Assembly: GCA_021300075.1 (NCBI GenBank)
Contig: JAJTIB010000103.1
Coordinates: forward strand, 1 to 6,408
DNA length: 6,408 nucleotides
Source: Rickettsiales bacterium
Lineage (GTDB): Bacteria; Pseudomonadota; Alphaproteobacteria; Rickettsiales; UBA3002
Direction: 5' to 3'
The first letter of the stretch is position 1. Every line of letters begins with the position of its first letter. A program made the translations under genes and the position numbers. Shown one piece after another: positions 1-5,993 of the stretch. The notes under the pieces were generated by a model. The model was given only the letters and a program-made list of their open reading frames with translations, did no database searches and was not told where the DNA came from.

Positions 1-376
1 CAGCACCCTCCACGAGGCAACGGAAATTGAGAGCTTCGCCGCCGAGATGATTGACCGTTTTGGTCCACTACCCGAAGAAGTCGGCCATCTATTCGCCGTA
101 CTGCGGATCAAGCAACTATGTCTTAAAGCAGGCATCGCGCGAATTGACGCGGGGCCAAAAGGCGCTGTTATCAGTTTTTTTGAAGACCGCTTTGCCTGCC
201 CTGAAGCCTTACTCGGCTACCTCGCCAGAAACTCCAAAAAGTTCAAACTCCGCGCCGACCAAAAACTAGTATTGATAGCGGATTTTTCGCAAGAAAAGTC
301 GGCAATGACGATCATCACTGAGGCTGTCACTATACTGGCAACGCTGGCAAAGCCTGAGTCGGTGCAGGCAGCTTAG
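1..376 (+). CDS. mfd: Transcription-repair coupling factor Mfd, C-terminal end only (5' truncated by window)
   Basis: Mfd is a cytoplasmic DNA translocase that removes RNA polymerase stalled at lesions and recruits UvrA for nucleotide excision repair. Only the last 124 codons are here; reading starts at base 2 and the TAG stop is at 374-376. The visible part matches the C-terminal TRCF domain (D7), which in the family folds back on the UvrB-like module and holds the protein autoinhibited. The diagnostic blocks are EMIDRFGPLPEEV, IKQLC and DAGPKGAV, followed by the FACPEALLGYL and KLRADQKLVL segments. The helicase motors and the RNA polymerase-interaction domain lie off the left edge. The last 47 bp overlap the 3' end of the opposite-strand membrane protein gene, and I see no intrinsic terminator after the stop. 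Identification is firm; nothing can be said about its promoter. Confidence 0.93.
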   Translation, partial: STLHEATEIESFAAEMIDRFGPLPEEVGHLFAVLRIKQLCLKAGIARIDAGPKGAVISFFEDRFACPEALLGYLARNSKKFKLRADQKLVLIADFSQEKSAMTIITEAVTILATLAKPESVQAA

Positions 377-1184
377 TCGCGCCGTAAATGGGTGTATGAA
401 CTTTATAGAAGGGCCTCATCGCCGGGGTTGCTGCTTCAGGTTTTGCTTTGCCCTCCCCCGCCATCCATGCCACGAGTCCTGCAGGCAGACAGCAAACAAG
501 TGCCGTAACGATACTGCCCAGCGCACCACCAGTTGCCGACCCGATCGCAACCGTGCCCACGCTATTAGCCGCGCTGGTCAGTCCGGCTGCAATACCGGCA
601 TTCGCACCATTTTGATAAAAAATACTATCTGCAAGCCGAACTGGCCATGCATCCGGCGACATCATCATCGAGGCGGTGAGATAACCAGGGTAGTTGAACA
701 TGGTTGCCAGAAAATGTAATGCCATAGTGATCCCGCTAAGGATAGAAGGCAGGGCAAAAAGAATAGACGTGCCAAGGGCCAGCCAGCGTACAATTTTCCC
801 TGCCGGGAATCCGTAAATCTCTGCACCCTTTTTTTCCAGATGCCGCGCCAGCAGCATGCCGCCAATACCAACCGTGGCCGCAATCGCCACAGCCGGAATA
901 CCTGCCGTGGCAAGGCTCGAGCCAATCAGTGGCAGTTGCGATAATGCTCCTGCCACTGTTCCCGCCCAACCGGTTTGATCAGAAATCGCCGTACTGGAGC
1001 AGATTTCAGAAGCGAGTTCGCTCGCTCTACCCCCAAAACCAAACCAAGGCATGACGACGGGTAATAGAGCAAAACCTGCCACGGCGTAGCTGGTGTATTT
1101 GAGTGTCTCCATCACCGCGTGTTCAATAGGGCCGTGATGCGGCTTCGTTGGCGAGATTTGCAGAGCTGTGGCGGGTTGATTCAT
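330..1184 (-). CDS. Unrecognised multi-pass membrane protein (284 aa)
   Basis: I do not recognise a family. The protein opens with a polar, proline- and histidine-containing stretch (residues 1-25). About four hydrophobic segments follow: roughly 31-50, 83-113, 131-163 and 205-242. A basic loop (RHLEKKG, 114-120) separates the second and third. The last segment is glycine-rich, with GxxxG-like spacing (GSATGGALGS, 215-224) suited to helix packing, and a Cys-Cys pair at 231-232. The tail (243-284) is polar and proline/alanine-rich, ending LPALPV. No signal-peptide cleavage site, catalytic motif or transporter signature is visible. The ATG at 1182-1184 is the first Met and lacks a good Shine-Dalgarno, and no convincing promoter is visible; TTGTCA in the leader is the only -35-like string. 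It is divergent from parE by 115 bp and overlaps mfd by 47 bp at its 3' end. Codon pattern and the clear amphipathic layout support a real gene; function unknown. Confidence 0.72.
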   Translation of the reverse strand: MNQPATALQISPTKPHHGPIEHAVMETLKYTSYAVAGFALLPVVMPWFGFGGRASELASEICSSTAISDQTGWAGTVAGALSQLPLIGSSLATAGIPAVAIAATVGIGGMLLARHLEKKGAEIYGFPAGKIVRWLALGTSILFALPSILSGITMALHFLATMFNYPGYLTASMMMSPDAWPVRLADSIFYQNGANAGIAAGLTSAANSVGTVAIGSATGGALGSIVTALVCCLPAGLVAWMAGEGKAKPEAATPAMRPFYKVHTPIYGATKLPAPTQALPALPV

Positions 1185-1262
1185 TGGGTCAAGTCTAGCA
1201 AGAGACTGTAAAATAATTATGACAATTTGATGAAGAATATACTTGAAACCCTAGAGAAACGC

Positions 1263-1290
1263 TTGAATTGCACTGGCCTGCCGCTATAGT
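1263..1290 (+). promoter_or_regulatory. Candidate leaderless promoter of parE
   Basis: TTGAAT (1263-1268), a 16-bp spacer and TATAGT (1285-1290) form a good sigma-70-type promoter. The ATG of parE begins 9 nt after the -10, so transcription would start within a few bases of the start codon. There is no Shine-Dalgarno in the bases before the ATG, which fits a leaderless message. The same arrangement recurs upstream of the SOD gene. This is seen by pattern only; no start-site data are available. Confidence 0.55.
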
Positions 1291-1299
1291 CTGCCGCTT

Positions 1300-3294
1300 A
1301 TGAATGACCTGTTTAATAAGGCCAACGCCAAGCTCAAGACGAAAAGCTATTCGGCGCAGGATATCGAAGTGCTCGAAGGGCTGGAGCCCGTGCGCCGCCG
1401 CCCGGGCATGTATATTGGCGGTAATGACGAAAACGCCATGCACCACCTCATCAATGAAGTGTTCGATAATGCGATGGACGAGGCCGTGGCTGGTTTCGCG
1501 ACCTTTATCGAGGTCGAGCTGGCGGCGGGCAATGTTATAACCATCCGCGATAATGGGCGCGGAATTCCGGTGGACCCCCACCCGAAATTCCCGAAAATCT
1601 CGGCGCTCGAAGTGATTCTCACGACGCTCCATGCCGGCGGCAAATTCAACGACAAGGTCTATCACACTGCGGGTGGGTTACATGGGGTTGGAGTCTCGGT
1701 CGTTAACGCGCTCTCGGATCATCTCGAAGTCGAAGTCGCGCGTGAGGGCGAGCTTTACCGCCAGAACTACAGTAAAGGTGCCCCACAAGGGAAAATCAAA
1801 AAAGTCGGCAGCGCCAAGAATCGGCGCGGTACCAGCGTCACTTTCCATCCCGATCCAGAAATTTTTAGCAGCAAAGCCAAATTCCGGCCAGAGAAAATCT
1901 ACAAACTTATCCGCTCCAAAGCCTATCTCTTTCGCGGCGTCGAGATTCGCTGGAAATGCGACCCCGCGCTCCTCGGCGAAGGCAGCGCCGTGCCTGCGAC
2001 GGAGACGATTCACTTCCCCGGAGGCCTCGCCGATTATCTGACCCAGGAACTGGCGGGTCAGGCGATTGTCACCAGCGAATTTTTCAGTGGTGAGGCGGAT
2101 TTGGCGGACGGCAAAGGCCGCGTCGAATGGGCCATCGCCTGGCCGCAGGGTGAGGATGACGGGCATTATTCGCTGTTCTGCAATACCATTCCCACCCCCG
2201 AAGGCGGCACGCATGAGCAGGGCCTGCGCGCCGCGCTCAACAAGGGCATCAAGGCCTTCGGCGAAATGGTGAAAAACAAACGCGCGGCCAATATCACGGC
2301 GGATGATGTGATGGAAGGTGCGGTTGTCATTCTCTCGCTCTTCATTAAAGAGCCACAGTTTCAGGGCCAGACCAAGGACAAGCTGGTGACGAGCGAAGCC
2401 GCGCGGCTGGTCGAAAACGCGCTGCGCGACCCGTTTGACCATTGGCTTTCAGGACATGTCGAGAATGGCAATGCCCTCCTGAATCACATCATCTTCAAGG
2501 CCGAGGAGCGGCTGAGGCGCAAGCAGGAAAAAAACATCAAGCGCCAGAACGTCACCAGCCGCCTGCGCCTGCCGGGAAAGCTGGCGGATTGCACGCGCAG
2601 CACGCCCGAGGGCACGGAGATTTTTCTGGTCGAGGGTGATTCCGCCGGTGGTTCGGCCAAGCAGGCGCGGCTGCGCGAAACGCAAGCCGTGCTTCCGCTT
2701 CGCGGCAAAATCCTGAACGTCGCGAGTGCAACGCTTGATAAAATCCGCGCTAATCAGGAAATCAGCGATTTGATGCAGGCGCTGGGGGTTGCGACCGGCA
2801 GCGCCTTTAATCTTAAGGATTTACGCTACGAGAAAGTAGTGATCATGACCGATGCTGACGTAGATGGCGCGCATATCGCCTCGCTGCTCATGACATTTTT
2901 CTACCAGGAAATGCCCGAACTTATTCGCGCCGGTCACCTCTATCTTGCCCAGCCGCCGCTATTTCGCATCACCGCCGGAACGCAGACCTATTACGCCCAT
3001 ACGGACAAGGAAAAGGACGCGCTGGTTGAAAAATTATCCGGCAAACATAAAAGCCGGATTGATATTGGCCGCTTCAAGGGTTTGGGCGAAATGACTGCAC
3101 CACAGCTAAAAGAAACGACGATGGACCCCACCAAACGTACGCTTCTAAAAGTCATGATTGCCGAGGATAACCGCGACGCCACGGCCGAGCGAGTGAATCA
3201 GCTTATGGGTAAGAAACCGGAGCTACGTTTCCAGTTCATCCGCGAACAGACCGAGCTTTACGGTGAAAAATTCCGCGAAGCACTCGATGTTTAG
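1300..3294 (+). CDS. parE: DNA topoisomerase IV subunit B (ParE)
   Basis: ParE is the ATPase/TOPRIM subunit of topoisomerase IV. With ParC it passes one duplex through another to unlink daughter chromosomes. The 664-residue length fits ParE and is shorter than proteobacterial GyrB (about 800). The GHKL ATPase domain shows EVFDNAMDEA (Glu53 as the catalytic base, Asn57 for Mg), DNGRGIP (84-90) and GGLHGVGVSVVNA (125-137). The transducer domain carries the conserved QTK (357-359), whose Lys359 contacts the ATP gamma-phosphate in the family. The TOPRIM domain has EGDSAGG (445-451) and DADVDGAHI (518-526), giving the metal-binding acidic set Glu445, Asp518 and Asp520. RFKGLGEM (591-598) and the C-terminal helix region close the protein. 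LRLPGKLADC with a short insert before EGDSAGG is typical of alphaproteobacterial ParE. The first ATG matches family N termini (MNDLF...). It is monocistronic here; parC is not in the window. All key residues are intact. Confidence 0.96.
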   Translation: MNDLFNKANAKLKTKSYSAQDIEVLEGLEPVRRRPGMYIGGNDENAMHHLINEVFDNAMDEAVAGFATFIEVELAAGNVITIRDNGRGIPVDPHPKFPKISALEVILTTLHAGGKFNDKVYHTAGGLHGVGVSVVNALSDHLEVEVAREGELYRQNYSKGAPQGKIKKVGSAKNRRGTSVTFHPDPEIFSSKAKFRPEKIYKLIRSKAYLFRGVEIRWKCDPALLGEGSAVPATETIHFPGGLADYLTQELAGQAIVTSEFFSGEADLADGKGRVEWAIAWPQGEDDGHYSLFCNTIPTPEGGTHEQGLRAALNKGIKAFGEMVKNKRAANITADDVMEGAVVILSLFIKEPQFQGQTKDKLVTSEAARLVENALRDPFDHWLSGHVENGNALLNHIIFKAEERLRRKQEKNIKRQNVTSRLRLPGKLADCTRSTPEGTEIFLVEGDSAGGSAKQARLRETQAVLPLRGKILNVASATLDKIRANQEISDLMQALGVATGSAFNLKDLRYEKVVIMTDADVDGAHIASLLMTFFYQEMPELIRAGHLYLAQPPLFRITAGTQTYYAHTDKEKDALVEKLSGKHKSRIDIGRFKGLGEMTAPQLKETTMDPTKRTLLKVMIAEDNRDATAERVNQLMGKKPELRFQFIREQTELYGEKFREALDV

Positions 3295-3398
3295 CTCTTC
3301 CGCGCTTTTGTTCCATTCCCCAAAACATGCTCCATCCGGCAATTTTCAGGGGAGTTAATAAGCGGGGATCACGTTTTTTAAAGCGGCGATGCCAGCGT

Positions 3399-4292
3399 CT
3401 AAAGACCAATCTCCTGCGGCGTAAAGGATTCGGCCTGATTGCAAAACTGGCAATGTACTCGCACTACACCCCCCATCACCATGGCTTCGCGCTCACTTTC
3501 TGGCATACTCGTGAGCACTTTGGTAATACGCGCGCGCGAGCAACGGCAACCGCTGGTAATAGCTCGCACGGGATACACCACCACGCCCTGTTCGTGAAAC
3601 AAACGGTAGAGAAGATCCGTCGCATCCAAAGCCGCATCAAGTAGTTCTTGGTGGGTTAACGTGGCGAGCATGACTCGCGCATAATGCCAGCTACTTTCCT
3701 CGGATATACTGGCGAGTGTTTCATCATTGCCTGGCAACCGCTCAATCAGAATACCCGAGGCACGCCAGCGCGGCTTACGACCAACAACAGCGATGGATTT
3801 TGCAATCGCCAGTTTGAGATCAACTGCAAGCTGCACCGAATCGCGGAAATAGGCGTGAAAGGCATCCGCCAGTGTTTCACCTTCCAGCGCAACGATGCCC
3901 TGATAACGCTGCAAGCCCTCGCCCGGGTCAATAGTAATAGCAAGATACGCATCCGCACCAAGCAGCGCACGCGGTGTCATAGCACCAATCAGCGGGATTT
4001 CAGCATTCTCGCGCAGTTCGGCATAGCCACGGATGATACCGCCAAATACAGCATCCGCCACCATCAGGCGTACTGCGCCTGAACCGCGAATCTCCAAGGT
4101 AAAAATACCTTCCTGCTTGAGGTTAGAGGATAGCAGCGCCGCCATCACCAGCATTTCACCCAGAATCCGTGATACCGGCTCGGGATAATCATGACGCTCG
4201 AGAATATCTTCAACCACCGAGCCAAGCCGCACCATACGGCCACGCACCTGCGTGTCATGTAATAGAAAACTAACAATGAAATTATCTGACAT
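3399..4292 (-). CDS. hslO: Redox-regulated chaperone Hsp33
   Basis: Hsp33 is a cytoplasmic holdase that is inactive when reduced and zinc-bound. Oxidation releases zinc, forms two disulfides and unfolds the linker so it can hold unfolding proteins. The N-terminal domain shows QVRGRMVRL (16-23), the LGEMLVMAALLSSNLK block (44-59) and the hallmark YQGIVALEGETLADAF (130-145). The C-terminal redox switch is complete: Cys249-x-Cys251 and Cys281-x-x-Cys284, the CxC + CxxC zinc set. At 297 residues it has the usual length. The ATG at 4290-4292 gives the expected N terminus just ahead of the FIVSF strand; a GAGG lies only 3 nt upstream, closer than ideal. It is convergent with parE across a 104-bp gap that holds no clear terminator. 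A microprotein gene lies 47 bp upstream on the same strand and may be co-transcribed. Family assignment is very secure. Confidence 0.95.
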   Translation of the reverse strand: MSDNFIVSFLLHDTQVRGRMVRLGSVVEDILERHDYPEPVSRILGEMLVMAALLSSNLKQEGIFTLEIRGSGAVRLMVADAVFGGIIRGYAELRENAEIPLIGAMTPRALLGADAYLAITIDPGEGLQRYQGIVALEGETLADAFHAYFRDSVQLAVDLKLAIAKSIAVVGRKPRWRASGILIERLPGNDETLASISEESSWHYARVMLATLTHQELLDAALDATDLLYRLFHEQGVVVYPVRAITSGCRCSRARITKVLTSMPESEREAMVMGGVVRVHCQFCNQAESFTPQEIGL

Positions 4293-4339
4293 CCGCCTCA
4301 GCTAGCGGAGCCTCGCAGGAAATGCCAGAACTTCTGAAC

Positions 4340-4456
4340 TTATGCGATGAGTGAAACGTAGAGCGTCAACACCAACAACATGGCAAACAGCCCCACCAGC
4401 ATTGCCCGCGAATTGTCCAGCCGCATTTCAGAAATTATTTTTCGAAAACCACGCAT
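4340..4456 (-). CDS. 38-residue single-span membrane microprotein upstream of hslO
   Basis: This short frame starts at ATG 4454-4456 and ends at TAA 4340-4342. The N-terminal half is basic (MRGFRKIISEMRLDNSR: five Arg/Lys against two acidic residues). It is followed by an uninterrupted hydrophobic stretch, about residues 18-38, consisting of AMLVGLFAMLLVLTLYVSLI and a final Ala. This is the classic layout of a small inner-membrane protein with the positive end in the cytoplasm. A CAGG lies 5 nt before the ATG, a plausible ribosome binding site. It sits 47 bp upstream of hslO on the same strand, between that gene and the candidate promoters, so it may be the first gene of a short transcript. 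No family is recognised. A chance frame of this length is possible, but the joint occurrence of RBS, charge asymmetry and a full-length hydrophobic segment argues for a gene. Confidence 0.55.
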   Translation of the reverse strand: MRGFRKIISEMRLDNSRAMLVGLFAMLLVLTLYVSLIA

Positions 4457-4484
4457 AGCAACCTGCCGAAGTTGGAATGTGGGA

Positions 4485-4500
4485 TTTTTTTATTTTTTTA
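4485..4500. repeat. Tandem T7A tract in the hslO/SOD intergenic region
   Basis: TTTTTTTA is repeated twice without a gap. Read leftward it is an A-rich stretch lying in the predicted 5' leader of the microprotein-hslO transcript, about 30-45 nt before the microprotein ATG. A-rich leaders can aid ribosome loading and homopolymers can slip, but neither role is shown. No GC-rich stem precedes it on the + strand, so it is not a rightward intrinsic terminator. Confidence 0.6.
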
Positions 4501-4507
4501 TAGGTTT

Positions 4508-4536
4508 CTGATAGCAGCAAATAAGCCCAGGGTCAA
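4508..4536 (-). promoter_or_regulatory. Candidate sigma-70-type promoter for microprotein-hslO
   Basis: On the minus strand TTGACC (4536-4531), a 17-bp spacer and TATCAG (4513-4508) resemble a housekeeping promoter. The -35 matches 5 of 6 consensus bases and the -10 matches 4 of 6. A start near 4501 would give a leader of roughly 45 nt before the microprotein ATG. It overlaps a heat-shock-type candidate, so at most one may be the main promoter. Confidence 0.4.
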
Positions 4537-4546
4537 ATTCATTAAG
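4519..4546 (-). promoter_or_regulatory. Possible RpoH (heat-shock) promoter for hslO
   Basis: On the minus strand CTTA (4546-4543), exactly 17 bp, then CTTATTT (4525-4519) resembles the alphaproteobacterial sigma-32 pattern CTTG-N17-CYTATNT. The only departure in these core positions is A for G at the end of the -35. hslO is a heat-shock gene in Escherichia coli, so the location makes sense. The match is short and the DNA is A/T-rich, so chance is a real alternative. Confidence 0.3.
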
Positions 4547-4637
4547 TTTTATTAATTAGTTGCGCTTAAAAAAGGGGGAATGAGGCTTGCGCTTATTTTC
4601 ATCCGCCGATTACCAAACACCACACACTCAATGCCGG

Positions 4638-4666
4638 TTGAATTTCGCTGCAAATGCGGTTATACC
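4638..4666 (+). promoter_or_regulatory. Candidate leaderless promoter of the SOD gene
   Basis: TTGAAT (4638-4643), a 17-bp spacer and TATACC (4661-4666) are followed after 9 nt by the ATG at 4676, the Met that opens the twin-arginine signal peptide. No Shine-Dalgarno precedes that ATG. The -35 hexamer and the -10-to-ATG distance equal those of parE. This supports 4676 as the start in preference to the upstream in-frame ATG at 4580. Confidence 0.5.
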
Positions 4667-4675
4667 CGCGCCATC

Positions 4676-5416
4676 ATGTCGCTATCGCGCAGGGAATTCA
4701 TGGCTCAGACTATGGCGGGAATCGCCATTGCTTCGGTTGGATTTGCCGCGCGCGCAGCGACGCCATCTCTAAAACCCACCCCAACCAGCGAGGCTGTCAT
4801 GGCGTTTACACTCCCCGAACTTCCCTATAAAAAAACGGCGCTGGAGCCGTTTATGTCGGCACAGACTTTTGATTTCCATTATGGAAAACATCATCAGGCC
4901 TACGTCACCAACCTCAATAAACTGATTGAGGGCACGGATTTCGCAGGTAAAACACTCGAGCAGATTATCCTTGCCTCCTCGGGCGATGCCGCCAAGGCCG
5001 GCATCTTCAATAATGCCGCTCAGGTCTGGAACCATACGTTTTTCTGGCACTCGATGAAGCCCGGCGGCGGCGGCAAGCCCACGGGCGAGCTGGCAGCAAA
5101 AATCGAAAAAGATTTCGGCAGTTACGAAAAATTTGCTGAAGAATTCAAAACTGCCGCAGCAGGCCAGTTTGGCTCTGGCTGGGCGTGGCTGGTGCTGGAT
5201 AATGGTGCACTTAAAGTCAGCAAGACCGCCAATGCAGAAACCCCGCTGACCAAAGGCCAAACGCCAATCCTTACACTTGATGTCTGGGAACACGCCTATT
5301 ATCTCGACTACCAGAATCGGCGGCCTGACTTCATCACCACCTTCCTCGACAAACTGGCAAACTGGGAATTCGCTGCAAGCAATTTCAAAACCGCCAACAT
5401 CCAAAAAGCGGCATAG
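4676..5416 (+). CDS. sodB: Iron superoxide dismutase with N-terminal Tat signal peptide
   Basis: The enzyme converts superoxide to oxygen and hydrogen peroxide at a single iron. Metal ligands are all present: His68 (in FHYGKHH), His120 (in VWNHTFFW), Asp202 and His206 (in LDVWEHAYY). Gln116 in NNAAQVWNH and the FGSGWAWLV block point to the Fe type over Mn, though cambialistic use cannot be excluded. The normal SodB N terminus (MAFTLPELPY) only begins at Met42. Ahead of it lies a textbook twin-arginine signal: SRREFM at 4-9, a hydrophobic core to about 24, and Ala-Arg-Ala at 25-27 as a cleavage site. From Met1 the product is 246 aa; from Met42 it is 205 aa, near the family's roughly 195-205. 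An in-frame ATG at 4580 would add 32 residues that resemble nothing and is disfavoured. The gene converges on the EF-hand gene with 6 bp between stops. Fold and activity are secure; export is inferred. Confidence 0.93.
   Translation: MSLSRREFMAQTMAGIAIASVGFAARAATPSLKPTPTSEAVMAFTLPELPYKKTALEPFMSAQTFDFHYGKHHQAYVTNLNKLIEGTDFAGKTLEQIILASSGDAAKAGIFNNAAQVWNHTFFWHSMKPGGGGKPTGELAAKIEKDFGSYEKFAEEFKTAAAGQFGSGWAWLVLDNGALKVSKTANAETPLTKGQTPILTLDVWEHAYYLDYQNRRPDFITTFLDKLANWEFAASNFKTANIQKAA
4790..4801 (+). promoter_or_regulatory. Internal ribosome binding site and alternative start of the SOD
   Basis: GAGG (4790-4793) lies 5 nt before the in-frame ATG at 4799, the codon corresponding to the usual first Met of cytosolic FeSODs. 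This is the only well-placed Shine-Dalgarno among the in-frame starts: the one at 4676 has none, and at 4580 the G-run nearly abuts the ATG. It could yield a second, unexported 205-residue enzyme. Confidence 0.5.
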
Positions 5417-5422
5417 GCAGGA

Positions 5423-5911
5423 CTATACTTCCTTTTTCTGGGCGGCGGCCTGTTCAATCGTCGGCTTCACAAAAAGCCAGAAGCCAAGCTCCTGTGGGGT
5501 GATAGAGCCATCGCCATTAATATCAATTTCGCGCAGGCGGCGAATCATATTGCCGTGCAGGATTTTTTCGCTGCTGCCCACCGCGATGGCATGGGGAAAT
5601 TTACTGTCTCGCAGCACTTCAAGCATGGCCTGGGCAAGATCGGAAGATAATTGTCCGGCAAGAGCCAGAGTTTTAATCGAAGAAATCAGGGCGATTTTGT
5701 TGATTTTTCCGTCCAGTTTGCCGTCCAGTCCATCGGCAACTTTGAGTGCATAGACCGCCCGTTCTAGTACCGCTCGCTCTACATCCCGCAGCGCCGCGTT
5801 GCTGACACCGCCAGCGTGAATCGCCTGAATCGACTGCACCAGCACCCTGTCCCATTTACTTAAAGTTCGAGCGTGAAAAAGATCCGGATTTATTCTGGAT
5901 TCATGTGACAT
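5423..5911 (-). CDS. EF-hand domain protein (162 aa)
   Basis: The protein carries one canonical EF-hand loop at residues 130-141 (DINGDGSITPQE), with Asp, Asn, Asp, Ser, Thr and Glu at coordinating positions 1, 3, 5, 7, 9 and 12, so it should bind calcium. A second, degenerate loop lies at 63-74 (DGKLDGKINKIA): it keeps Asp at 1 and 5, Gly6 and Ile8, but has Lys at 3 and 7 and Ala at 12, so it probably does not bind. The rest is predicted mostly helical and polar. There is no signal peptide or membrane span, so it is likely cytoplasmic. I chose the ATG at 5909-5911 over the in-frame GTG at 5918-5920 because GAGGG lies 8 nt before the ATG but abuts the GTG. It converges on the SOD gene and lies 82 bp downstream of the Mth938-like gene. 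No specific function is recognised. Confidence 0.78.
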   Translation of the reverse strand: MSHESRINPDLFHARTLSKWDRVLVQSIQAIHAGGVSNAALRDVERAVLERAVYALKVADGLDGKLDGKINKIALISSIKTLALAGQLSSDLAQAMLEVLRDSKFPHAIAVGSSEKILHGNMIRRLREIDINGDGSITPQELGFWLFVKPTIEQAAAQKKEV

Positions 5912-5919
5912 GAACTGCA

Positions 5920-5924
5920 CCCTC
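5920..5924 (-). promoter_or_regulatory. Ribosome binding site deciding the EF-hand start
   Basis: On the minus strand GAGGG is followed by 8 nt and the ATG at 5909-5911. The in-frame GTG (5918-5920) overlaps the last G of this site and is therefore an unlikely start. Confidence 0.6.
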
Positions 5925-5993
5925 AGGTTGCAAGCTGAAACTGCGGGAATATTCTTAACGTAGTGTCACTGAAATTGGTTAAAAATAGATTAA

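Noticed and set aside
1678..2442. Long open frame antisense to parE (about 254 codons)
   Set aside because: It lies wholly within parE, whose motifs are intact on the other strand; the antisense product shows no family features. GC-rich coding DNA commonly leaves such open frames.
1300..3294. GyrB instead of ParE
   Set aside because: The length is 664 residues with no GyrB-type insert in the C-terminal half, and the sequence around LPGKLADC and the TOPRIM region reads like alphaproteobacterial ParE.
3317..3353. Imperfect inverted repeat (TCCCC-AAAA / TTTT-ca-GGGGA) between parE and hslO as a bidirectional terminator
   Set aside because: The stem is interrupted, the loop is long (17 nt) and no T-run follows on either strand.
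4297..4310. Near-palindrome centred on GCTAGC overlapping the hslO ribosome site, as an RNA thermometer or operator
   Set aside because: Only 3 bp of stem remain once a loop and the A/G mismatch are allowed; too weak to claim.
4550..4560. ATTAATTAGT shared with 5989-5998 as a regulatory repeat
   Set aside because: A single short match between two A/T-rich intergenic stretches is expected by chance.
4580..4675. Longer SOD start at ATG 4580 adding 32 residues
   Set aside because: The G-run lies only 1-2 nt from this ATG, the added residues (Arg/Cys-rich) resemble no SOD or signal peptide, and a promoter with its -10 at 4661-4666 lies inside the extension. It cannot be fully excluded, since Tat n-regions can be long.
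5417..5422. Terminator between the SOD and EF-hand genes
   Set aside because: The gap is 6 bp and flanking bases form only a 4-bp stem (ATAG/CTAT); nothing credible is visible.
5909..5920. GTG start at 5918-5920 for the EF-hand gene
   Set aside because: It overlaps the Shine-Dalgarno, while the ATG three codons later has ideal 8-nt spacing.
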